64,000 bases of DNA from Ehretia macrophylla (Eukaryota; Streptophyta; Magnoliopsida; Boraginales; Ehretiaceae). The stretch is taken from NCBI GenBank assembly GCA_037974665.1, contig CM075780.1, positions 2,452,501-2,516,500 on the forward strand, written 5' to 3'. The notes under the pieces are model-generated. The model ran no database searches and was not told where the DNA came from. It saw only the letters and a program-made list of their open reading frames with translations. Numbering within the stretch: position 1 is the first letter of the stretch; every line of letters begins with the position of its first letter. A program made the translations under genes and the position numbers. Of the stretch, positions 1 to 12,386 are shown one piece after another.

Positions 1-32
1 AACACATAAAGGAATTGTGCCCTCAACATGAC
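1..32 (+). promoter_or_regulatory. Proximal upstream region of copy 1, cut by window edge
   Basis: The window opens inside a spacer. These bases carry the TATA-like CATAAAG (5-11), a GC pair (19-20) and C at -1, as in the other units. Confidence 0.75.
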
Positions 33-152
33 GGGTGCGATCATACAAGCACTAATGCACCGGATCCCATCAGAACTCCAAAGTTAAGCGTGCTTGGGCG
101 AGAGTAGTACTAGTATGGGTGACCCCCTGGGAAGTCCTCGTGTTGCAACCCC
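33..152 (+). rRNA. 5S rRNA copy 1
   Basis: Differs from consensus at C15A, G48A, G82T and C116A. G82T lies in box C, and C116A breaks the terminal stem pair with G3, so this copy may be weak. Terminator T-runs follow at 154-157 and 161-168. The spacer is class A, full length. Confidence 0.93.
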
Positions 153-709
153 CTTTTCAATTTTTTTTGCTCCGGTTAGCGTTGCCAAGATACTTTACCC
201 ACCACATTTCTATTATCGAATCCCACGGCACCTTGGGCAAGACAACTTCTCTTCACGTGGAGGCTGGGACCGCAAACCGAGGGCGTAGGGCTTGTAACCA
301 GGTCTCCGTCGCTCTGGTGCCCATAACTTTTGATCCGTAAGGAGTTACACGGCGTAAAGCATACCGTTGGAATGCTCTCCGAGAGCTCTACGACGGGGCC
401 AGCTAGCTAGCTCGCCGTGCCCTTTTCGGAGCTCAAAATCGAACGTTTTCATCAGTTTCGGACAACTTTTCTTATTTTTCTTTGTTTTTCCGTCCCGTAT
501 CGTACGTCGTGAGCTGTTAAAAGGACGAAAACCTTACTCGCGGCACATTAAAGGACCCTACAACGCGTCGATATCACGTCTTGCGAGGATGCTGCGTTGT
601 TGAAGCGGATGGGTTGTCGTTAAGCCCATTGGGCCTTTTGAATGGGCCATATCTCTAGGCTAGGACTGTGAACCGTTAACACATAAAGGAATTGTGCCCT
701 CAACATGAC

Positions 710-829
710 GGGTGCGATTATACCATCACTAATGCACCGGATCCCATCAGAACTCCGAAGTTAAGCGTGCTTGGGCGAGAGTAGTAGTAGGATGGGTGAC
801 CCCCTGGGAAGTCCTCGTGTTGCACCACC
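710..829 (+). rRNA. 5S rRNA copy 2
   Basis: Changes are C10T, G17T, C78G and C118A. C118A unpairs the first base of the terminal stem. Spacer class B, full length. Confidence 0.93.
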
Positions 830-1386
830 CTTTTCAATTTTTTTTGCTCCGGTTAGGGTTGCCAAGATACTTTACTCACCACATTTCTATTATCGAATCC
901 CATGGGACCTTGGGCAAGACAACTTCTCTTCACGTGGAGGCTGGGCCCGCAAACCGAGGGCCTAGGGCTTGTGAACAGGTCTCCGTCGCTCCGGTGCCCA
1001 TAACTTTTGATCCGTAAGGAGTTACGAGGCGCAAAGCATACCGTTGGAAAGCTCTCTGAGAGCTCTACGACGGGGGCAGCCAGCTAGCTTGATGTGCCTT
1101 TTTCGGAGCTCAAAATCGAACGTTTTCATCAGTTTCGGGCCACTTTTCTTCTTTTGCTCTGTTTTTTCGTCCCGGATCGTACGTCGTGAGCTGTTAAAAG
1201 GACGACAACCTTACTCGCGGCACATTAGAGGACCCTACAATGCGTCGATATCACGTCTTGCGAGGATGCTGCGTTGTTGAAGCGGACGGGTTGTCGTTAA
1301 GCCCATTGGGCCTATTGAATGGACCATATCTCTAGGCTGGGACTGTGAACCGTTAACACATAAAGGAATTGTGCCCTCAACATGAC

Positions 1387-1506
1387 GGGTGCGATCATAC
1401 CAGCACTAATGCACCGGATCCCATCAGAACTCCGAAGTTAAGCGTGCTTGGGCGAGAGTAGTACTAGGATGGGTGACCCCCTGGGAAGTCCTCGTGTTGT
1501 ACCCCC
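1387..1506 (+). rRNA. 5S rRNA copy 3, duplicated 3' end
   Basis: Only C114T inside the gene, turning the G5-C114 pair into a G-U wobble. The last stretch of the gene plus the first T-run is repeated directly downstream as a 12-bp insertion, so spacing is 689. Spacer class A. Confidence 0.94.
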
Positions 1507-2075
1507 TTTTGCACCCCCTTGTTCAATTTTTTTTGCTCCGGTTAGGGTTGCCAAGATACTTTACCCACCACATTTCTATTATCGAATCCCACGGCACCTT
1601 GGGCAAGACAACTTCTCTTCACGTGGAGGCTGGGCCCGCAAATCGAGGGCGTAGGGCTTGTAACCAGGTCTTCGTCGCTCTGGTGCCCATAACTTTTGAT
1701 CCGTAAGAAGTTACGCGGCGTACAGCATACCGTTGGAAAGCTCTCCGAGAGCTCTACGACGGGGGCAGCTAGCTAGCTTGCTGTGCCCTTTTCAGAGCCC
1801 AAAATAGAACGTTTTCATCAGTTTCGGGCCACTTTTCTTCTTTTGCTCTGTTTTTCCATCCCGGACCGTACGTCGTGAGCTATTAAAAGGACGACAACCT
1901 TACTCGCGGCACATTAGAGGACACTACAATGCGTCGATATCACGTCTTGCGAGGATGCTGCGTTGTTGAAGCGGATGGGTTGTCGTTAAGCCCATTGGGC
2001 CTTTTGAATTAGCCATATCTCTAGGCTGGGACTGTGAACCGTTAACACATAAAGGAATTGTGCCCTCAACATGAC

Positions 2076-2195
2076 GGGTGTGATCATACCAGCACTAATG
2101 CACCGGATCCCATCAGAACTCCGAAGTTAAGCGTGCTTGGGCGAGAGTAGTACTAGGATGGGTGACCCCCTGGGAAGTCCTCGTGTTGCACCTCC
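2076..2195 (+). rRNA. 5S rRNA copy 4
   Basis: C6T (a CpG transition in the 5' stem) and C118T. The first T-run is interrupted, reading TTTACAA before the T8. Spacer class A; next gene after 678 bp. Confidence 0.93.
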
Positions 2196-2753
2196 CCTTT
2201 ACAATTTTTTTTGCTCCGGTTAGCGTTGCCAAGATACTTTACTCACCACATTTCTATTATCGAATTCCACGGCACCTTGGACAAGACAACTTCTCTTCAC
2301 GTGGAGGCTGGGCCAGCAAACCGAGGGCGTAGGGCTTGTGACCAGGTCTCCGTCGCTCCGGTGCCCATAACTTTTGATCCGTAAGTAGTTACGCGGCGCA
2401 CAGCATACCGTTGGAAATCTCTCCGAGAGGTCTACGACCGGGGCAGCTAGCTAGCTTGCCGTGCCCTTTTTTGAGCTCAAAATCGAACGTTTTCATCAGT
2501 TTCGGGCCACTTTTCTTCTTTTGCTCTGTTTTTCCGTCCCGAATCGTACGTCGTGAGCTGTTAAAAGGACGACAACCTTAATCGCGGCACATTAGAGGAC
2601 CCTATAATGCGTCGATATCACGTCTTGCGAGGATGCTGCGTTGTTGAAGCGGATGGGTTGTCGTTAAGCCCATTGGGCCTTTTGAATGGGCCATATCTCT
2701 AGGCTGGGACTGTGAACCGTTAACACATAAAGGAATTGTGCCCTCAACATGAC

Positions 2754-2873
2754 GGGTGCGATCATACCAGCACTAATGCACCGGATCCCATCAGAACTCC
2801 GAAGTTAAGCGTGCTTGGGCGAGAGTAGTACTAGGATGGGTGACCCCTAGGGAAGTCATCGTGTTGCACCCCC
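2754..2873 (+). rRNA. 5S rRNA copy 5
   Basis: C95T, T96A and C105A, clustered at the box C edge. The distal half of its class A spacer (CTTCCTTTGC, GGATGACAAC, GGGTTGCCG) matches that of copy 7, marking the edge of a 1,366-bp duplication. Confidence 0.93.
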
Positions 2874-3430
2874 CTTTTCAATTTTTTTTGCTCTGGTTAG
2901 CGTTGCCAAGATACTCTACCCACCACATTTCTATTATCGAATCCCACGGCACCTTGGGCAAGACAACTTCTCTTCACGTGGAGGCTGGCCCCGCAAACCG
3001 AGGGCGTAGGGCTTGTGAACAGGTCTCCGTCGCTCCGGTGCCCATAACTTTTGATCTGTAAGGAGTTACGCGGCGCACAGCAGACCGTTGGAAAGCTCTC
3101 CGAGAGCTCTACGACGGGGGCAGCTTGCTAGCTCGCCGTGCCCTTTTCGGAGCTCAAAATCGAACTTTTTCATCAGTTTCGGGCCACTTTTCTTCCTTTG
3201 CTCTGTTTTTCCATCCCGGATCGTACGTCGTGAGCTGTTAAAAGGATGACAACCTTACTCGTGGCACAGTAGAGGACCCTACAATGTGTCGATATCACGT
3301 CTTGCGAGGATGCTGTGTTGTTGAAGCGGATGGGTTGCCGTTAAGCCCATTGGGCCTTTTGAATGGGCCATATCTCTAGGCTGGGACTGTGAACCGTTAA
3401 CACATAAAGGAATTGTGCCCTCAACATGAT

Positions 3431-3550
3431 GGGTGCGATCATACCAGCACTAATGCACCGGATCCCATCATAACTCCGAAGTTAAGCAAGCTTGGGCGAG
3501 AGTAGTACTAGGATGGGTGACCCCCAGGGAAGTCCTCGTGTTGCACCCCC
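3431..3550 (+). rRNA. 5S rRNA copy 6
   Basis: G41T, G58A, T59A and T96A. Two changes fall in box A. G41T and T96A are shared with copy 8, its duplicate. Spacer class B with a mutated palindrome (AACTCTGAG). Confidence 0.92.
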
Positions 3551-4107
3551 CTTTTCAATTTCTTTTGCTCCGGTTAGCGTTGCCAAGATACTTTACCCGC
3601 CACATTTCTATTATCGAATCCCACGGCACCTTGGGCAAGACATCTTCTCTTCACGTGGAGGCTGGGCCCGCAAACCGAGGACGTAGGGCTTGTGACCAGG
3701 TCTTCGTCGCTCCGGTGCCCATAACTTTTGATCCGTAAGGAGTTACGAGGCGCACAGCATACCGTTGGAAAGAACTCTGAGAGCTCTACGACGGGGGCAG
3801 CTAGCTAGCCCGCTATGCCCTTTTCAGAGCTCAAAAACGAACATTTTCATCAGTTTCGGGCCACTTTTCTTCTTTTGCTCTGTTTTTCCGTCCCGGATCG
3901 TACGTCGTGAGCTGTTAAAAGGACGACAACGTTAATCGCGGCGCATTAGAGGACCCTACAATGTGTCGATATCACGTCTTGCGAGGATGTTGTGTTGTTG
4001 AAGCGGATGGGTTATCGTTAAGCCCATTGGGCCTTTTGAATGGGCCATATCTCTAGGCTGGGACTGTGAACCGTTAACACATAAAGGAATTGTGCCCTCA
4101 ACATGAC

Positions 4108-4227
4108 GTGTGCGATCATTCCAGCTCTATTGCACCGGATCCCATCAGAACTCCGAAGTTAAGCGTGCTTGGGCGAGAGTAGTACTAGGATGGGTGACCC
4201 CCTGGGAAGTCCTCGTGTTGCACCCCC
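4108..4227 (+). rRNA. 5S rRNA copy 7, duplicated 3' end
   Basis: G2T, A13T, A19T and A23T, all repeated in copy 9. Carries the 12-bp 3' duplication without C114T. Spacer class A, with GCGGCTC in place of GCGGCGC. Confidence 0.92.
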
Positions 4228-4796
4228 TTTTGCACCCCCTTTTTCAATTTTTTTTACTCCGGTTAGGGTTGCCAAGATACTTTACCCACCACATTTCTAT
4301 TATCGAATCCCACGGCACCTTGGGCAAGACAACTTCTCTTCACGTGGAGGCTGGGCTCGCAAACCGAGGACGTAGGGCTTGTGACCAGGTCTCCGTCGCT
4401 CCGGTGCCCATAACTGTTGATCCGTAAAGAGTTACGCGGCTCACAGCATACCGTTGGAAAGCTCTCCGAGAGCTCTATGACGGGGGCAGGTAGCTAGCTC
4501 GTCGTGCCCTTTTCAGAGCTCAAAATCGAACGTTTTCATCAGTTTCGGGCCACTTTTCTTCCTTTGCTCTGTTTTTCCATCCCGGATCGTACGTCGTGAG
4601 CTGTTAAAAGGATGACAACCTTACTCGCGGCACATTAGAGGACCCTACAATGTGTCGATATCACGTCTTGCGAGGATGTTGTGTTGTTGAAGCGGATGGG
4701 TTGCCGTTAAGCCCATTGGGCCTTTTGAATGGGCCATATCTCTAGGCTGGGACTGTGAACCGTTAACACATAAAGGAATTGTGCCCTCAACATGAC

Positions 4797-4916
4797 GGGT
4801 GCGATCATACCAGCACTAATGCACCGGATCCCATCATAACTCCGAAGTTAAGCGTGCTTGGGCGAGAGTAGTACTAGGATGGGTGACCCCCAGGGAAGTC
4901 CTCGTGTTGCACCCCC
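4797..4916 (+). rRNA. 5S rRNA copy 8
   Basis: G41T and T96A. Duplicate of copy 6 at 1,366 bp, lacking its two box A changes, so those arose after the duplication or were converted away. Spacer class B. Confidence 0.93.
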
Positions 4917-5473
4917 CTTTTCAATTTCTTTTGCTCCGGTTAGCGTTGCCAAGATACTTTACCCGCCACATTTCTATTATCGAATCCCACGGCACCTTGG
5001 GCAAGACATCTTCTCTTCACGTGGAGGCTGGGCCCGCAAACCGAGGACGTAGGGCTTGTGACCAGGTCTCCGTCGCTCCGGTGCCCATAACTTTTGATCC
5101 GTAAGGAGTTACGAGGCGCACAGCATACCGTTGGAAAGAACTCTGAGAGATCTACGACGGGGGCAGCTAGCTAGCTCGCTGTGCCATTTTCGGAGCTCAA
5201 AAACGAACATTTTCATCAGTTTCGGGCCACTTTTCTTCTTTTGCTCTGTTTTTCCGTCCCGGATCGTACGTCGTGAGCTGTTAAAAGGACGACAACCTTA
5301 ATCGCGGCGCATTAGAGGACCCTACAATGTGTCGATATCACGTCTTGCGAGGATGTTGTGTTGTTGAAGCGGATGGGTTGTCGTTAAGCCCATTGGGCCT
5401 TTTGAATGGGCCATATCTCTAGGCTGGGACTGTGAACCGTTAACACATAAAGGAATTGTGCCCTCAACATGAC

Positions 5474-5593
5474 GTGTGCGATCATTCCAGCTCTATTGCA
5501 CCGGATCCCATCAGAACTCCGAAGTTAAGCGTGCTTGGGCGAGAGTAGTACTAGGATGGGTGACCCCCTGGGAAGTCCTCGTGTTGCACCCCC
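5474..5593 (+). rRNA. 5S rRNA copy 9, duplicated 3' end
   Basis: Same four changes as copy 7 (G2T, A13T, A19T, A23T) and the same 12-bp duplication. Identity to copy 7 stops in the polypyrimidine stretch near 5.92 kb. Confidence 0.92.
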
Positions 5594-6162
5594 TTTTGCA
5601 CCCCCTTTTTCAATTTTTTTTACTCCGGTTAGGGTTGCCAAGATACTTTACCCACCACATTTCTATTATCGAATCCCACGGCACCTTGGGCAAGACAACT
5701 TCTCTTCACGTGGAGGCTGGGCCCGCAAACCGAGGACGTAGGGCTTGTGACCAGGTCTCCGTCGCTCCGGTGCCCATAACTTTTGATCCGTAAAGAGTTA
5801 CGCGGCTCACAGCATACCGTTGGAAAGCTCTCCAAGAGCTCTACAACGGGGGCAGGTAGCTAGCTCGTCGTGCCCTTTTCAGAGCTCAAAATCGAACGTT
5901 TTCATCAGTTTCGGGCCACTTTTCTTCTTTCGCTCTGTTTTTCTGTCCTGGATCGTACGTCGTGAGCTGTTAAAAGGACGACAACCTTACTCGCGGCACA
6001 TTAGAGGACCCTACAATGCGTCGATATCACGTCTTGCGAGGATGCTGTGTTGTTGAAGCGGATGGGTTGTCGTTAAGCCCATTAGGCCTTTTGAATGGGC
6101 CATATCTCTAGGCTGGGACTGTGAACCGTTAACACATAAAGGAATTGTGCCCTCAACATGAC

Positions 6163-6282
6163 GGGTGCGATCATACCAGCACTAATGCACCGGATCCCAT
6201 CAGAACTCCGAAGTTAAGCGTGCTTGGGCGAGAGTAATACTAGGATGGGTGACCCCCTGGGAAGTCCTCGTGTTGCACTCCC
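6163..6282 (+). rRNA. 5S rRNA copy 10
   Basis: G75A between the intermediate element and box C, and C117T at the end stem. Class A spacer, full length. Confidence 0.93.
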
Positions 6283-6839
6283 CTTTTCAATTTTTTTTGC
6301 TCCGGTTAGGGTTGCCAAGATACTTTACCCACCACATTTCTATTATCGAATCGCACGGCACCTTGGGCAAGACAACTTCTCTTCACGTGGAGGCTGGGCC
6401 CGCAAACCGAGGGCGTAGGGCTTGTGAACAGGTCTCCGTCGCTCCGGTGCCCATAACTTTTGATCCGTAAGGAGTTACGCGGCGCACAGCATACCGTTGG
6501 AAAGCACTCCGAGAGGTCTACGACGAGGGCAGTTAGTTAGCTTGTTTTGCCCTTTTCGGAGCTCAAAATCGAACGTTTTCATCAGTTTCGGGCCACTTTT
6601 ATTCTTTTGCCCTGTTTTTTCGTCCCGGATCGTACGTCGTGAGCTGTTAAAAGGACGACAACCTTACTCGCGGCACATTAGAGGACCCTACAATCCGTCG
6701 ATATCACGTCTTGCGAGGATGCTGCGTTGTTGAAGCGGATGGGTTGTCGTTAAGCCCATTGGGCCTTTTGAATGGGCCATATCTCTAGGTTGGGACTGTG
6801 AACCGTTAACACATAAAGGAATTGTGCCCTCAACATAAC

Positions 6840-6959
6840 GGGTGCGATCATACCAGCACTAATGCACCGGCTCCCATCAGAACTCCAAAGTTAAGCGTGC
6901 TTGGGCGAGAGTAGTACTATGATGGGGGACCCCCTGGGAAGTCCTCGTGTTGCACCCCC
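6840..6959 (+). rRNA. 5S rRNA copy 11
   Basis: A32C, G48A, G81T and T88G. The last two alter box C, and the upstream ATGAC has become ATAAC. One extra C follows the gene, so the next copy is 678 bp on. Class B. Confidence 0.9.
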
Positions 6960-7517
6960 CCTTTTCAATTTTTTTTGCTCCGGTTAGCGTTGCCAAGATA
7001 CTTTACCCACCACATTTCTATTATCGAATCCCACGGCACCTTGGGCAAGACAACTTCTCTTCACGTGGAGGCTGGGCCCGCAAACCGAGGGCGTAAGGCT
7101 TTTGACCAGGTCTCCGTCGCTCCGGTGCCCATAACTTTTGATCCGTAAGGAGTTACGAGGTGCACAGCATACCGTTGGAAAGCTCTCTGAGAGCTCTACG
7201 ACAGGGGTAGCGAGCCAGCTTGCTGTGCCCTTTTCGGAGCTCAAAATCGAACGTTTACATCAGTTTCGAGCCACTTTTCTTCTTTTGCTCTGATTTTCCG
7301 TCCCGGATCGTACGTCGTGAGCTGTTAAAAGGACGACAACCTTACTCGCGGCACATTAGAGGACCCTACAATGCGTCAATATCACGTCTTGCGAGGATGT
7401 TGCGTTGTTGAAGCGGATGGGTTGTCGTTAAGCCCATTGGGCCTTTTGAATGGGCCATATCTCTAGACTGGGACTGTGAACCGTTAACACATAAAGGAAT
7501 TGTGCCCTCAACATGAC

Positions 7518-7637
7518 GGGTGCGATCATACCAGCACTAATGCACCGGATTACATCAGAACTCCGAAGTTATGCGTGCTTGGGTGAGAGTAGTACTAGGA
7601 TGGGTGACCCCCTGGGAAGTCCTCGTGTTGCACCCGC
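7518..7637 (+). rRNA. 5S rRNA copy 12
   Basis: C34T, C35A, A55T, C67T and C119G. A55T is in box A and C67T in the intermediate element. Its spacer lacks one C in GGTGCCCATA, so spacing is 676. A-like palindrome. Confidence 0.9.
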
Positions 7638-8193
7638 CTTTTCAATTTTTTTTGCTCCGGTTAGGGTTGCCAAGATACTTTACCCACCACATTTCTATTA
7701 TCGAATCCCACGGCACCTTGGGCAAGACAACTTCTCTTCACGTGGAGGCTTGGCCCGCAAACCGAGGGCGTAGAGCTTGTGACCAGGTCTCCGTCGCTCC
7801 GGTGCCATAACTTTTGATCCGAAAGGAGTTACGTGGCGCACAGCATACCGTTGGAAAGCACTCCGAGAGCTCTACGACGGGGGCAGCTAGCTAGCTCGTC
7901 GTGCCCTTTTCGGAGCTCAAAATCCAACGTTTTCATCAGTTTCGGGCCACTTTTCTTCTTTTGCTCTGTTTTTCCGTCCCAGATCGTACGTCGTGAGCTG
8001 TTAAAAGGACGACAACCTTACTCGCGACACATTAGAGGACCCTACAATGCGTTGATATCACGTCTTGCGAGGATGCTGCGTTGTTGAAGCGGATGGGTTG
8101 TCGTTAAGCCCATTGGGCCTTTTGAATGTGCCATATCTCTAGGCTGGGACTGTGAACCGTTAACACATAAAGGAATTGTGCCCCCAACATGAT

Positions 8194-8313
8194 AGGTGCG
8201 ATCATACCAGCACTAATGCACCGGATCCCATCAGAACTCCGAAGCTAAGCGTGCTTGGGCGAGAGTAGTACTAGGATGGGTGACCCCCTGGGAAGTCCTT
8301 GTGTTGCACCCCC
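8194..8313 (+). rRNA. 5S rRNA copy 13
   Basis: G1A changes the first transcribed base; also T52C (box A) and the CpG transition C107T. G1A plus C107T recur in copies 17 and 20. Class A. Confidence 0.92.
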
Positions 8314-8870
8314 TTTTTCAATTTTTTTTGCTCCTGTTAGCGTTGCCAAGATACTTTACCCACAACATTTCTATTATCGAATCCCACGGCACCTTGGGCA
8401 AGACAACTTCTCTTCACGTGGAGGCTGGGCCCGCAAACCGAGGGCGTAGGGCTTGTGACCAGGTCTCCGTCGCTCCGGTGCCCATTACTTTTGATCCGTA
8501 AGGAGTTACGCGGCACACTGCATACCGTTGGAAAGCTCTCCGAGAGCTCTACGACTGGGGCAGGTAGCTAGCTCGCCGTGCCCTTTTTGAACTTCAAAAT
8601 TGAACGTTTTCATCAGTTTCGGGCCACTTTTCTTCTTTTTCCCTGTTTTTCCGTCCCGGATCGTACGTCGTGAGCTGTTAAAAGGACGACAACCTTACTC
8701 GCGGCACATTAGAGGACCCTACAATGCGTCGATATCACGTCTTGCGAGGATGCTGCGTTCTTGAAGCGGACGGGTTGTCGTTAAGCCCATTGGGCCTTTT
8801 GAATGGGCCATATCTCTAGGCTGGGATTGTGAACCGTTAACACAAAAAGGAATTGTGCCCTCAACATGAC

Positions 8871-8989
8871 GGGTGCGATCGTACCAGCACTAATGCACCG
8901 GATCCATCAGAACTCCGAAGTTAAGCGTGCTTGGGCGAGCGTAGTACTAGGATGGGTGACCCCCTGGGAAGTCCTCGTGTTGCACCCCC
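8871..8989 (+). rRNA. 5S rRNA copy 14, 1-bp deletion
   Basis: One C is missing from the GATCCCATC run (34-36), giving 119 nt. Also A11G and A71C, the latter in the intermediate element. The upstream TATA-like block reads CAAAAAG. Probably defective. Class B. Confidence 0.88.
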
Positions 8990-9546
8990 CTTTTCAATTT
9001 TTTTCGCTCCGGTTAGGGTTGCCAAGATACTTTACCCACCACATTTCTATTATCGAATCCCACGGCACCTTGGGCAAGACAACTTCTCTTCACGTGGAGG
9101 CTGGGCCCTAAAACCGAGGGCGTAGGGCTTGTGACCAGGTCTCCGTCGCTCCGGTGCCCATAACTTTTGATCCGTAAGGAGTTACGAGGCGCACAGCATA
9201 CCGTTCGAAAGCACTCTGAGAGCTCTACGACAGGGATAGCGAGCATGCTCGCTGTGCCCTTTTCGGAGCTCAAAATCGAACGTTTACATCAGTTTCGGGC
9301 CACTTTTCTTCTTTTGCTATGATTTTCCTTCCCGGATCGTACGTCGTGAGCTGTTAAAAGGACGACAACCTTACTCGCGGCACATTAGAGGACCCTACAA
9401 TGCGTCAATATCACGTTTTGCGAGGATGCTGCGTTGTTGAAGCGGATGGGTTGTCGTTAAGCCCATTGGGCCTTTTGAATGGGCCATATCTCTAGACTGG
9501 GACTGTGAACCGTTAACACATAGAGGAATTGTGCCCTCAACATGAC

Positions 9547-9666
9547 GGGTGCGATCATACCAGCACTAATGCACCGGATTCCATCAGAACTCCGAAGTTA
9601 AGCGTGCTTGGGCGAGAGTAGTACTAGGATGGGTGACCCCCTGGGAAGTCCTCGTGTTGCACCCGC
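9547..9666 (+). rRNA. 5S rRNA copy 15
   Basis: C34T and C119G only, both shared with copies 16 and 19. Class B spacer; the TATA-like block is CATAGAG. Confidence 0.94.
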
Positions 9667-10223
9667 CTTTTCAATTTTTTTTGCTCCGGTTAGGGTTGCC
9701 AAGATACTTTACCCACCACATTTCTATTATCGAATCCCACGGCACCTTGGGCAAGACAACTTCTCTTCACGTGGAGGCTGGGCCCGCAAACCGAGGGCGT
9801 AGGGCTTGTGACCAGGTCTCCGTCGCTCCGGTGCCCATAACTTATGATCCGTAAGGAGTTACGAGGCGCACAGCATACCGTTGGAAAGCTCTCTGAGAGC
9901 TCTATGACAGGCGTAGCTAGCAAGCTCGCTGTGCCCTTTTCGGAGCTCAAAATCGAACGTTTACATCAGTTTCGGGCCACTTTTCTTCTTTTGCTATGAT
10001 TTTCTGTCCCGGATCGTACGTCGTGAGCTGTTAAAAGGACGACAACCTTACTCGCGGCACATTAGAGGACCCTACAATGCGTCAATATCACGTTTTGCGA
10101 GGATGCTGCGTTGTTGAAGCGGATGGGTTGTCGTTAAGCCCATTGGGCCTTTTGAATGGGCCATATCTCTAGACTGGGACTGTGAACCGTTAACACATAG
10201 AGGAATTGTGCCCTCAACATGAC

Positions 10224-10343
10224 GGGTTCGATCATACCAGCACTAATGCACCGGATTCCATCAGAACTCCGAAGTTAAGCGTGCTTGGGCGAGAGTAGTA
10301 CTAGGATGGGTGACCCCCTGGGAAGTCCTCGTGTTGCACCCGC
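10224..10343 (+). rRNA. 5S rRNA copy 16
   Basis: G5T (breaks the G5-C114 stem pair), C34T and C119G. First unit of a pair repeated 2,043 bp downstream as copies 19-20. A-like spacer with GTGGCGC. Confidence 0.92.
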
Positions 10344-10900
10344 CTTTTCAATTTTTTTTCCTCCGGTTAGGGTTGCCAAGATACTTTACCCACCACATTT
10401 CTGTTATCGAATCCCATGGCACCTTGGGCAAGACAACTTCTCTTCACGTGGAGGCTTGGCCCGCAAACCGAGGGCGTAGAGCTTGTGACCAGGTCTCCGT
10501 CGCTCCGGTGCCCATAACTTTTGATCCGTAAGGAGTTACGTGGCGCACAACATACCGTTGGAATGCACTCCGAGAGCTCTACGACGGGGGCAGCTAGCTA
10601 GCTCGTCGTGCCCTTTTCGGAGCTCAAAATCAAACGTTTTCATCAGTTTCGGGCCACTTTTCTTCTTTTGCTCTGTTTTTCCGTCCCGGATCGTACGTCG
10701 TGAGCTGTTAAAAGGACGACAACCTTACTCGCGACACATTAGAGGACCCTACAATGCGTTGATATCACGTCTTGCGAGGATGCTGTGTTGTTGAAGCGGA
10801 TGGGTTGTCGTTAAGCCCATTGGGCCTTTTGAATGTGCCATATTTCTAGGCTGGGACTGTGAACCGTTAACACATAAAGGAGTTGTGCCCCCAACATGAT

Positions 10901-11020
10901 AGGTGCGATCATACCAGCACTAATGCACCGGATCCCATCAGAACTCCGAAGTTAAGCGTGCTTGGGCGAGAGTAGTACTAGGATGGGTGACCCCCTTGGA
11001 AGTCCTTGTGTTGCACCCCG
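10901..11020 (+). rRNA. 5S rRNA copy 17
   Basis: G1A, G97T and C107T. The left half of this unit recurs at copy 20, but its class B right half does not. Confidence 0.92.
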
Positions 11021-11577
11021 CTTTTCAATTTTTTTTGCTCCTGTTAGCGTTGCCAAGATACTTTACCCACCACATTTCTATTATCGAATCCCACGGCACC
11101 TTGGGCAAGACAACTTCTCTTCACGTGGAGGCTGGGCCCGCAAACCGAGGGCGTAGGGCTTGTGACCAGGCCTCCGTCGCTCCGGTGCCCATAACTTTTG
11201 ATCCGTAAGGAGTTACGAGGCGCACAGCATACCGTTGGAAAGCTCTCTGAGAGCTCTACGACGGGGGCTGTTAGCTAGCTCGCTATACCATTTTCGGAGC
11301 TCAAAATCGAACTTTTTCATCAGTTTCAGGCCACTTTTCTTCTTTTGCTCTGTTTTTCCGTCCCGGATCGTACGTCGTGAGCTGTTAAAAGGACAACAAC
11401 CTTACTTGCGGCACATTAGAGGACCCTACAATGCGTCGATATCACGTCTTGTGATGATGCTGCGTTATTGAAGCGGATGGGTTGTCGTTAAGCCCATTGG
11501 GCCTTTTGAATGGCCCATATCTCTAGACTGGGACTGTGAACCGTTAACACATAAAGGAATTGTGCCCTCAACATGAC

Positions 11578-11697
11578 GGGTGCGATCATACCAGCACTAA
11601 TGCACCGGATCCCATCAGAACTCCGAAGTTAAGCGTGCTTGGGCGAGAGTAGTACTAGGATGGGTGACCCCCTGGGAAGTCCTCGTGTTGTACGCCC
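11578..11697 (+). rRNA. 5S rRNA copy 18, duplicated 3' end
   Basis: C114T and C117G, with the 12-bp duplication. The following spacer has the linked change GGTTATGG. Its distal part (GCAGCGC, CCATTGG) reappears 1,354 bp downstream in copy 20. Confidence 0.92.
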
Positions 11698-12266
11698 TTT
11701 TGCACCCCCTTTTTCAATTTTTTTTGCTCCGGTTATGGTTGCCAAGATACTTTACCCACCACATTTCTATTATAGAATCCCACGGCACCTCGGGCAAGAC
11801 AACTTCTCTTCACGTGGAGGCTGGGCCCGCAAACCGAGGGCGTAGGGCTTGTGACCAGGTCTCCGTCGCTACGGTGCCCATAACTTTTGATCCGTAAGGA
11901 GTTACGCAGCGCACAGCATACCATTGGAAAGCTCTCCGAGAGCTCTACGACGGGGGCAGGTAGCTAGCTCACCTTGCCCTTTTCGGAGCTCAAAATCGAA
12001 CGTTTTCATCAGTTTCGGGCCACTTTTCTTCTTTTGCTCTGTTTTTTCGTCCCGGATCGTACGTCGTGAGCTGTTAAAAGGACGACAACCTTACTCGCGG
12101 CACATTAGAGGGCCCTACAATGCGTCGATATCACGTCTTGCGAGGATGCTGCGTTGTTGAAGTGGATGGGTTGTCGTTAAGCCCATTGGGCCTTTTGAAT
12201 GGGCCATATCTCTAAGCTGGGACTGTGAACCGTTAACACATAAAGGAATTGTGCCCTCAACATGAC

Positions 12267-12386
12267 GGGTGCGATCTTACCAGCACTAATGCACCGGATT
12301 CCATCAGAACTCCGAAGTTAAGCGTGCTTGGGCGAGAGTAGTACTAGGATGGGTGACCCCCTGGGAAGTCCTCGTGTTGCACCCGC
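12267..12386 (+). rRNA. 5S rRNA copy 19
   Basis: A11T, C34T and C119G. Apart from A11T and the G5T of copy 16, it is the 2,043-bp duplicate of copy 16, including the spacer change CTGTTATCG. Confidence 0.93.

Larger units (their letters stand above)
3190..5920 (+). repeat. Tandem duplication of a 1,366-bp two-unit block
   Basis: About 3190-4555 and 4556-5920 share G41T/T96A (copies 6, 8), then G2T/A13T/A19T/A23T plus the 12-bp insertion (copies 7, 9). The ends lie in the pyrimidine tract, where copy 5 and copy 7 share CTTCCTTTGC but copy 9 does not. Confidence 0.85.
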
